Of a stretch of DNA of 19,047 nt, positions 12,885 through 19,047 are shown one piece after another. Source of the DNA: DAOTEJ01 sp035454085 (lineage in GTDB: Bacteria > Pseudomonadota > Gammaproteobacteria > Burkholderiales > Burkholderiaceae_F); assembly GCA_035454085.1 (NCBI GenBank), contig DAOTEJ010000050.1, positions 1-19,047 on the forward strand. The letters are read 5' to 3'. The notes under the pieces are model-generated. The model ran no database searches and had not been told where the DNA came from. It saw only the letters and a list, made by a program, of their open reading frames with translations. The position numbers and the translations under genes are program-made. Position 1 is the first letter of the stretch. Each line of letters starts with the position of its first letter.

Positions 12885-13577
12885 ATGCCCGTCCCGCCCG
12901 CCCCCGCGGCCTTCTCGCGCGCCGATCTTGCCCGTGCCCAGCGCGACCTGATGCGCGACGGACGCTGGGCCAACGCGCGGGTCGAGCGGGTCACGCTCGA
13001 CGGCGTGCAATGGACTCTAAAGGACTTCTCGGGCCGGCCGCTGCTGGTGCGCAACACGCTGGGCCGCTTTCTGCTGCGCCGCGAACTGCGCGCGCTGCAG
13101 CGCCTGGCGGGCATCCACGGCGTACCGGGCGAGGCCTTCCGGGTCGACGGCCATGCGATCGCCGCGCGCTACCTGCCCGGGACCATCCTGGCCAAGCTGC
13201 CCGGCGAGCGCATCAGCCCGCAGTTCCTCGAGGCGCTCGAGGCGCTGCTGGAGCGCATCCACCAGCGCGGCATCGTGCACCTGGACACGCGCGGCGGCAG
13301 CAACATGCTCATGCTGCCCGACGGCAGTCCGGGCCTGTTCGATTTCCAGGCGGCGCTGTCCACGCGCTGGATGCCTGCGGCGATGCGGCGCGTGCTGGAG
13401 TCGCTCGACCTGGGCGGGGTGTACAAGAAGTGGGCGCTGTGGCAGCCGCAGGCGATGGGCGCCGAGCGCCGCGAGAAGTTCGAGCACGCCAACCGCTGGC
13501 GCCGCGCGTGGGTGCTGCGCGGCTACTTCGGCATGAAGAAGAAGCACCGTCCCGGCAGCCACGGCGCCGGGTCCTGA
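12885..13577 (+). CDS. Small RIO/Kdo-kinase-like protein kinase
   Basis: A 230-residue kinase-fold protein. Seen: a probable ATP-site Lys46 in WTLKDFSG, a catalytic loop H132-L-D134-x5-N140 in VHLDTRGGSNML, and D153-F-Q (instead of DFG) in LFDFQAAL; the loop and short length match RIO/lipopolysaccharide-kinase (WaaP/KdkA/InaA) relatives more than eukaryotic-type Ser/Thr kinases. The target could be a lipid A-core sugar or a protein; nothing here decides it. The start ATG at 12885 has no strong Shine-Dalgarno, but a CATAAT -10 lies upstream. The next gene, an ICMT-like membrane methyltransferase, begins 10 bp after its stop, so the pair forms an operon, possibly acting on an envelope molecule (inference). 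Confidence 0.78.
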   Translation: MPVPPAPAAFSRADLARAQRDLMRDGRWANARVERVTLDGVQWTLKDFSGRPLLVRNTLGRFLLRRELRALQRLAGIHGVPGEAFRVDGHAIAARYLPGTILAKLPGERISPQFLEALEALLERIHQRGIVHLDTRGGSNMLMLPDGSPGLFDFQAALSTRWMPAAMRRVLESLDLGGVYKKWALWQPQAMGAERREKFEHANRWRRAWVLRGYFGMKKKHRPGSHGAGS

Positions 13578-13586
13578 AAGGCTGAC

Positions 13587-13867
13587 ATGAAAGAAACCTC
13601 CGGCGGACTGTTCCAGCATCCCGGCCTGCGCCGCTTCCTGGTGCGCATGCGCGCGCCCATCGTGATTGTCGTGCTGTTGCTGCTCGCGCAGTTCGTCAAG
13701 CGCGAGTGGCTGGTGGCCGGCTTCCTGGTGTCGATGTTCGGCGAGTTCATCCAGATCTGGTGCTTCGCGTCGCTCGACAAGAACTCCACGCTCACCGCGC
13801 GCGGGCCCTACACCATGGTGCGCAACCCCATGTACCTGGGCCGCTACTTCATCCTGCTGGGCTTCCT
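13587..13867 (+). CDS. ICMT/PEMT-like membrane methyltransferase, cut by gap 2
   Basis: The first 93 codons of an isoprenylcysteine-carboxyl-methyltransferase-like (ICMT/PEMT) integral membrane protein. Two hydrophobic segments (about residues 26-36 and 42-57) precede the family signature ARGPYTMVRNPMYLGRYF, which resembles GPYxxxRNPxYxG. The SAM-binding C-terminal half lies in the gap. Bacterial members methylate various membrane or hydrophobic substrates, so the substrate is open. The ATG is 10 bp after the kinase stop. No stop is visible; the frame runs into the N run. Confidence 0.8.
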
Positions 13868-13967
13868 NNNNNNNNNNNNNNNNNNNNNNNNNNNNNNNNN
13901 NNNNNNNNNNNNNNNNNNNNNNNNNNNNNNNNNNNNNNNNNNNNNNNNNNNNNNNNNNNNNNNNNNN
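13868..13967. other. Assembly gap 2 (100 N)
   Basis: 100 N separate the 5' part of a + strand methyltransferase from the interior of a - strand transporter gene. The unseen ends of both genes need several hundred bases, so 100 is a placeholder and not a true length, unless the join itself is wrong. Confidence 0.99.
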
Positions 13968-14992
13968 GTGGCGAACCACGCCAGGGTGTTCCAGGCCTGC
14001 TTGTTCGAGATCACGTCGTCCCAGCTGATCACGCCGGTGATCAGCATCAGCGCGATCGTCACCAGGGCCACGGTGGTGGCGTCGATGAAGCTGCCGCCGA
14101 AGATCCACAGCGCCAGGGCCAGCAGGACCAGGATCGCCAGTTCAATCTCGCGGCTCGAGAGCTTGCCCATCTTCTCGAGTTCCTTGCCGGCCCAGGTCGG
14201 CACCTCGTTGCCCGACTTCACCGCCGGCGGCGCGAGCACCCAGGTCAGCAGCGGCACGAGGATCAGCAGCACCACGCCCACCGGCAGGAAGGCTTGCAGC
14301 CATTCGCCCCAGGTCACGCTCACCTTGGCCGTCTTTTGCGCCAGCTCGAGAGCGAGCAGGTTGGGCGCGAGCCCGGTGAGGAACATCGAGCTCGTGACGC
14401 AGGTGGTGGCGAGCGCCGTCCACATCAGGTAGGTGCCGATGCGCGAGGCGGACGGGTCGTTGGGCTTGGAGTCATACAGCCCCGGCAGGTTGCGGATCAC
14501 CGGGAAGATGGTGCCGGCCGAGCGCGCGGTGTTCGAGGGAGTGAAGGGCGCGAGCACGGTGTCGGCCACCGTCACCGCGTAGCCCAGGGTCAGCGTGCGT
14601 CGGCCCATGAGCTTGACCAGCACGAGGGCGATGCGCCGCCCCAGGCCGGTCTTCTCGTAGCCCAGCGCGAACATGAAGGCGCCGAAGATCAGCCACACGG
14701 TGGTGTTCGAGAAGCCCGATAGCGCCCATCGGATCGCCTCGGCCGGCCACTTGCTGCCTGCCTTGGCGAGTGCGTCCGGGGCGAGGTACACCCAGGGCGC
14801 GAGCACGGTGACCACGGCCACGCCGATCAGGCCGATGGCGCCGCCGGGCAGGGGTTCGAGCACCAGACCGAGGATCACCCCGGCAAAGATGGCGAAGTAC
14901 CACCAGGCGTGCTGGGGCAGTCCGTCCGGGGGAGGTATGACGGCGAGCGCGATCGCCAGTGCGATCGGCGCCAGGGCTTTCCAGAGCTTCAT
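13968..14992 (-). CDS. DASS/SLC13-family anion (dicarboxylate) transporter, C-terminus missing
   Basis: About 341 codons are visible; the C-terminal ~100-130 residues lie in gap 2. The protein is an inner-membrane carrier with many hydrophobic segments and belongs to the divalent anion:Na+ symporter/antiporter family (CitT/TtdT and plastid 2-oxoglutarate/malate translocators). Seen: KLWKALAPIALAIALAVIPPPDG at the N-terminus, LEPLPGGAIGLIGV, NTTVWLIFGAFMFALGYEKTGLGRRIA, PFTPSNTARSAGTIFPVI (the conserved SNT motif), and MFLTGLAPNLLA. Likely substrates are C4-dicarboxylates, tartrate or citrate. The start ATG at 14992 has AAAGG 8 nt upstream. An FNR-like dyad 238 bp upstream might drive it by a long leader. 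Confidence 0.85.
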
Positions 14993-15337
14993 TTGAGGAC
15001 CTTTTGGAGCGGAGCCGCCGTGGCGCGTGCCTCCAGGTGGGAGGCGCGACCGAGGCTGGGTCCGGGGAGCGGCGGGAGGAGGGTGCACCGCCCCCGACCG
15101 CTCGGCGGCGGCTGGGTGCGACTTGAGGCAGGTGCGGATCGGATGGGCATCTTGGGCGTCCCGTCGGCGCCCTAGCGCGGCGGGGCCGCGTGGCGGACGC
15201 TATTTGGCCGCCGGGCGTCCGGGCCGTGCTTGACTGCCATCAAGCGTGCGGGCGCTGGTCGCGGCGCCGCGTCGCTTGCGAGCGCGCGGCTTGTCCTGCG
15301 GCAAGGGAAAGGGCTGGGGTAAACGCGAGGGCCGTGC
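14993..15337. other. 345-bp intergenic region between the transporter start and the GNAT stop
   Basis: G+C-rich, with no recognisable protein, RNA gene or repeat. It contains the FNR-type palindrome at 15230-15243 and, 48 bp further, a degenerate TTGTC-ctgc-GGCAA (15291-15304). On the - strand CAAATA (15206-15201) and TAGCGT (15202-15197) are possible -10 elements facing the transporter. A 53-codon - strand open frame (14989-15150) overlaps the transporter start but has no ribosome-binding site. Confidence 0.5.
15230..15243. promoter_or_regulatory. FNR-type palindrome TTGAC-N4-ATCAA
   Basis: TTGAC-TGCC-ATCAA matches TTGAY-N4-RTCAA at all 10 informative positions and extends to CTTGA-N6-TCAAG. 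It shares 18 of 21 bases with the palindrome at 5459-5479, including the right flank GCGTGC, so the two look like copies of one operator. It is intergenic, with the nearest downstream start on the minus strand (DASS transporter, 238 bp away). A CAAATA at 15206-15201 would place the dyad at about -42 on that strand, but the -10 is poor. Confidence 0.5.
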
Positions 15338-15619
15338 TCAGGCGAGCAGCGCGGCGCGCTCCGGGTGGCGGCGCGCCCAGGCCGCGACGTACGAACAGAG
15401 CGGCCGGATCTTCAGGCCCTGGGCCTGCGCGTGGTCGAAGGCGGCCTGCACCAGACGGCTGGCGATGCCGCGACCCTCCAGCGCCGCGGGCACCTCGGTG
15501 TGCACCATGGCCATCACCTGGCCGTCGAGGCGGTAGGCCGCCACTGCGAGTTCGCCTTCGACGCGCGTCTCGAAGCGTTGCGCCGGCTGGTTGTGGATCA
15601 CCTCGATGTCCATGCTCAT
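15338..15619 (-). CDS. Small GNAT-like N-acetyltransferase (YjdJ type)
   Basis: A 93-residue protein of the compact GNAT_acetyltr_CG (YjdJ-type) group, cytoplasmic. Seen: YRLDGQVMAMVHTEVPAALEGRGIASRLVQAAFDHA, which contains the acetyl-CoA pyrophosphate-binding RGIA-x2-L, followed by GLKIRPLCSYVAAWARRHPER with the conserved C-x-Y-V-x2-W-x2-RHPE signature. The substrate is unknown. The start ATG at 15619 has AGGAG 7-8 nt upstream; an in-frame ATG two codons later is an alternative. It lies 45 bp downstream of the GDT1-family gene on the same strand and is probably co-transcribed with it. Confidence 0.87.
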   Translation of the reverse strand: MSMDIEVIHNQPAQRFETRVEGELAVAAYRLDGQVMAMVHTEVPAALEGRGIASRLVQAAFDHAQAQGLKIRPLCSYVAAWARRHPERAALLA

Positions 15620-15664
15620 GCGCCTCTCCTGCAGCGGCCGGTGCGCGGCCCGTTCAAGGTCCGC

Positions 15665-16246
15665 TCACAGACCGATGTTCACGCCCGCCAGCACGGCCAC
15701 GCCGATCAGGGCAAAGATCACCGCCGCCACGCCGTGCACCATGCGCACCGGCAGCTTCTCGGCGGCCACGTTGCCCAGCAGCACCGCGGGGATGTTGGCC
15801 AGCATCATGCCCACCGTGGTGCCCGCGACCACGGCGGCGAGCGCGTCGTACTTGGCCGCCAGCGCCACCGTGGCGATCTGCGTCTTGTCGCCGATCTCCA
15901 CCAGGAAGAAGCTCACCAGCGTGGTCATGAAGGCGCCGCGCGCCATGCGCGCGCCGCTGTCCTCGTCGAGCTTGTCGGGGATCAGCATCCAGGCGGCCAT
16001 CGCCAGGAACGAGATGCCCAGGATCCAGCGCATCGCCTCGGGGCCGAGCGTGGAGGTAAGCCACACCCCGACCACGCCGGCCAAAAAGTGATTGGCCAGC
16101 GTGGCGAAGAAGATCCCGGCGATGATCGGCCAGGGCTTGCGAAACTTGGCCGCGAGCACGAGCGCAAGCAACTGGGTCTTGTCGCCGATCTCGGCGAGCG
16201 CGACGACGCCGACCGAGACGGCAAAAGCGGTGAGTTCGAGGGACAC
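15665..16246 (-). CDS. GDT1/TMEM165 (UPF0016) family cation:proton antiporter
   Basis: A 193-residue inner-membrane protein with six hydrophobic segments in two homologous halves, each bearing the family motif E-x-G-D-K-T: ALAEIGDKTQ at 18-25 in the first half and FFLVEIGDKTQ in the second. Members export Mn2+ (or Ca2+) in exchange for H+; bacterial homologues (MneA) confer Mn resistance. The start is the GTG at 16246, which gives the normal family length; no Shine-Dalgarno is seen upstream and the frame continues to the gap edge, so a start in the gap is possible. A Mn riboswitch (yybP-ykoY) is common upstream of such genes, but that region is missing in gap 3. The GNAT gene follows 45 bp downstream. 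Confidence 0.88.
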   Translation of the reverse strand: MSLELTAFAVSVGVVALAEIGDKTQLLALVLAAKFRKPWPIIAGIFFATLANHFLAGVVGVWLTSTLGPEAMRWILGISFLAMAAWMLIPDKLDEDSGARMARGAFMTTLVSFFLVEIGDKTQIATVALAAKYDALAAVVAGTTVGMMLANIPAVLLGNVAAEKLPVRMVHGVAAVIFALIGVAVLAGVNIGL

Positions 16247-16278
16247 GGAGCGAGGGGCCGCACGGGGCGGCGCGGGGC

Positions 16279-16378
16279 NNNNNNNNNNNNNNNNNNNNNN
16301 NNNNNNNNNNNNNNNNNNNNNNNNNNNNNNNNNNNNNNNNNNNNNNNNNNNNNNNNNNNNNNNNNNNNNNNNNNNNNN
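16279..16378. other. Assembly gap 3 (100 N)
   Basis: 100 N between the divergent GDT1-family gene and the phosphoglycerol-transferase-like gene. It hides the promoters and the N-terminal codons of the latter. The true length is unknown. Confidence 0.99.
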
Positions 16379-18308
16379 GCGGGGACGCGAGGCGCTGTTT
16401 CCCGGGCGGCTGCGCGTGGTGGGTCTGGCGCTTGCGCTGGTGATCGTGGTGAGTTTGGTCACGCGCCTGGGCCTCGCGGTGTTCAACGGTGACACCAGCC
16501 TGCTCGTGCCCTGGCGGCTCGCGCCCGCGCTGGCCATCGGCCTGGTCTACGACCTGGCCACGGCGCTGTGGTTCGTGCTTCCCTTGGCGCTGCTCGTGTG
16601 GCTGTGGCCGGCGCGCCGCGCGCCGCGCGCCCTGGCGGCGGTGGTGCTGCTGTTCGCGGCGGTGCTGTGCGGCGCGCTGGTGTTCACCGCCGCGTCCGAG
16701 TTCGTGTTCTGGAACGAATTCTCGGCGCGCTTCAATTTCATCGCGGTCGATTACCTGATCTACACCCGCGAGGTGATCGGCAATATCCGCGAGTCCTACC
16801 CCGTGGGCTGGCTGCTGGCTGGTCTGGCGGCAGCCACGGGCGTGCTGCTCGCTTTGGTGCTGCGGCCGCTGGTGCGCGCGGCACGGGCGCCGGGCCCGGG
16901 CCTGGCGCGGCGCACGGCTTTCACCGCCGGCCTGGTGGCGAGCGCCCTGCTGGGCTTCGCGCTGGTGCCGGCCGCGCTCAAGGAGCGCGTCTCGCGCAAC
17001 GCCGAGGCGCAGCAACTGGCGGCCAACGGCCCCTGGGAGTTCTTCCACGCCTTCCGCACCAACGAGATCGACTACGACCGCTACTACCGCACCGTGCCCA
17101 TCGAGCAGGCCTACGCCCAGGTGCGCAGCGAGTTCGAGGACGCCGGCCCGGTGCACTTCACCGGCAGCAAGACCCTGCCGATCGAGCGCGTGGTCACCGG
17201 CCGCGGCCCCGAGAAGCGTCTCAACGTGGTGCTGATCTCGGTCGAGTCGCTCTCGGCCGACTACCTGGGCGCCTTCGGCAACCCCAAGGGGCTCACGCCC
17301 GCGCTCGACAAGCTGGCCGCAGAGGGCCTGCTCTTCACGCGCCTGTACGCCACCGGCACGCGCACGGTGCGCGGGCTCGAGGCCCTGGCGCTGTCGCTGC
17401 CGCCCACGCCCGGCCACTCGGTGGTCAAGCGGCCGAACAACGACAACCTCTACACCGTGGGCGAGGTCTTCGCCGAGAAGGGCTACGAGCCGCTCTACCT
17501 CTACGGCGGCTACGGCTACTTCGACAACATGCAGGCCTTCTTCGGCGGCAACGGCTACACCGTGATCGACCGCAGCGCCCTCGAGAAGAAAGACATCCAC
17601 TACGAGAACATCTGGGGCGTGGCCGACGAGGACCTGTTCACCCTCACGCTGCGCGAGCTCGACGCGCGCCACGCGAAGAACAAGCCCTTCTTCGCGCACG
17701 TCATGACCACCTCGAACCACCGGCCCTACACCTACCCGGCCGGGCGCATCGACATTGCCTCCGCCACCGGCCCCGACGGCGCGGTCAAGTACACCGACTG
17801 GGCGATCGGCGACTTCATCGCCCGGGCGCGCGCCAAGCCCTGGTTCAAGGACACGGTGTTCGTGATCGTGGCCGACCACTGCGCGGCGGCGCGCGGCAAG
17901 ACCGATCTGCCGCTCGAGCGCTTCCATATTCCGATGATCATCTACGCCCCGGCCCACGTCGCGCCGGCGCGCATCGACACCATCGCCTCGCAGATCGACG
18001 TCGGCCCCACCGTGCTGGCCCTGCTCAACTTCGCCTACACCTCACGCTTCTTCGGTCAGGACATCCTCGAAGAGGGGCGCAGCCACCAGCGCGCGCTGAT
18101 GGCCAACTACCAGACCGTGGGCTACTACGAGAACGGCCTGGTGGTGGAACTGCGGCCGCAGCGGCGCGTGCGCGTGCTCGACGCCGCCAGCGGTCGCGAG
18201 CTGCCCTTGCAGGGCGAGGCCGCCCACTTCGCCGACGAGGCGGTGGGCTACTACCAGGGCGCGGCGGCGGCGTTTCGCAGCGGCGCGCTGCGCCAGCCCA
18301 CGCACTGA
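16379..18308 (+). CDS. LTA-synthase-like sulfatase-fold phosphoglycerol transferase, start in gap 3
   Basis: 642 residues are visible and the start codon lies in the gap, probably only a few codons upstream. The N-terminal ~270 residues carry about five membrane segments (VVGLALALVIVVSLV onward). The rest is a periplasmic alkaline-phosphatase/sulfatase-fold domain. Metal and catalytic residues of the LtaS/OpgB group are in place: Glu in LISVESLSAD (codon at 17244), the nucleophile Thr in TGTRTVRG (codon at 17364), the TTSNHRPYTYP His, and ADH in VIVADHCA (codons 17871-17879). Such enzymes move phosphoglycerol or phosphoethanolamine onto glucans or other envelope molecules; in a Gram-negative the acceptor is more likely a periplasmic glucan or glycolipid than lipoteichoic acid. 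It ends 149 bp before ettA. Confidence 0.88.
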
Positions 18309-18400
18309 GGCGCGTCCGTCGGGCAGCCCGTCGCGCGCGCCGGCGCGCATCGGGTCTTGGTGCTTGCACCCACGCAGCGCGAAGTCCCGACCGCGGCCAG

Positions 18401-18406
18401 TAGAAT
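18401..18406 (+). promoter_or_regulatory. Candidate ettA -10 box
   Basis: TAGAAT (5/6) lies 51 nt before the ettA ATG, giving a predicted start near 18413 and a ~45-nt leader. No matching -35 at 16-18 nt. The same TAGAAT appears before tcdA. A 14-bp perfect palindrome (18335-18348) and a CGGGC-AG-CCCG-like stem lie upstream and could end the previous transcript. Confidence 0.4.
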
Positions 18407-18457
18407 CACGCCCCTTCGCGCCCGCACGGCGCGCCACCCCGCACCGCATTCAAGGCC

Positions 18458-19047
<590 letters not shown>

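Noticed and set aside
14989..15150. 53-codon - strand frame ending in an overlap with the DASS transporter start (ATGA)
   Set aside because: The overlap is suggestive of a leader peptide, but there is no ribosome-binding site and the translation is Pro/Arg/Ala-rich, like non-coding G+C-rich DNA.
15291..15304. TTGTC-ctgc-GGCAA, a further FNR-like match
   Set aside because: Only 8/10, no -10 box at a suitable distance on either strand and no gene start nearby; kept as a note in the intergenic entry.
15654..17957. 767-codon - strand open frame crossing gap 3
   Set aside because: Runs through N and antisense to the phosphoglycerol-transferase gene; low-complexity Arg/Gln/His translation typical of a shadow.

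Overview
The window is a G+C-rich (clearly above 60% by eye), gene-dense bacterial chromosome segment interrupted by three runs of exactly 100 N (4124-4223, 13868-13967, 16279-16378). A Bug/TctC-type solute-binding protein, tandem-domain Usp, DUF2892 next to a Crp/Fnr regulator, and near-consensus TAGAAT -10 boxes close to start codons together suggest a betaproteobacterium, most likely Burkholderiales. This is inferred from protein families and composition; no rRNA or other firm taxonomic marker is present. I saw no insertion sequence, prophage, CRISPR array, tRNA or rRNA.

Layout. 1-509: 3' end of ahpF (+), facing a Bug-family solute-binding protein (-) across a perfect 30-bp palindrome. 1672-3665 (-): tandem-domain universal stress protein, a DUF2892 membrane protein and a Crp/Fnr regulator. 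3801-5463 (+): a TerB-like/DUF697 membrane protein broken by gap 1, then tcdA. 5544-6921 (+): a single-domain Usp, a terminator, and two hemerythrin-like O2-binding proteins translated with overlapping stop and start. 6918-8236 (-): an orphan Rieske oxygenase alpha subunit preceded by an unlisted 53-residue small ORF. 8324-10151: a conserved cytoplasmic protein (+), a YpfJ-type zinc metallopeptidase (-) and a Tyr/Pro/Ala-rich secreted protein (-). 10271-11824 (+): dinB and a VOC-fold protein, whose 3' end overlaps an NAD-dependent epimerase-like gene (-, 11799-12815). 12885-13867 (+): a RIO/Kdo-type small kinase and an ICMT-like methyltransferase cut by gap 2. 13968-16246 (-): a DASS/SLC13 anion transporter (C-terminus lost in gap 2), a small GNAT protein and a GDT1/UPF0016 cation exporter. 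16379-19047 (+): an LTA-synthase-like phosphoglycerol transferase and the 5' part of ettA.

How the genes may work together. The most interesting signal is a possible oxygen/redox-responsive cluster in 1.7-6.9 kb. It encodes a Crp/Fnr protein with FNR-type DNA-reading residues (ExxSR), two Usp proteins, a DUF2892 protein and two hemerythrins. A perfect TTGAC-N4-GTCAA palindrome lies upstream of the 5544 usp, placed at about -41.5 relative to a TAGGCT -10 box. A second TTGA-N6-TCAA palindrome at 15230-15243 shares flanking bases with it. These two are the only TTGA-N6-TCAA matches I found when scanning by eye, and both are intergenic. Weaker sites with nearly the same box-to-(-10) spacing and a TAGnnT hexamer precede the hemerythrins, the tandem usp and the DUF2892 gene. 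This mini-regulon is an inference and needs motif statistics and binding data.
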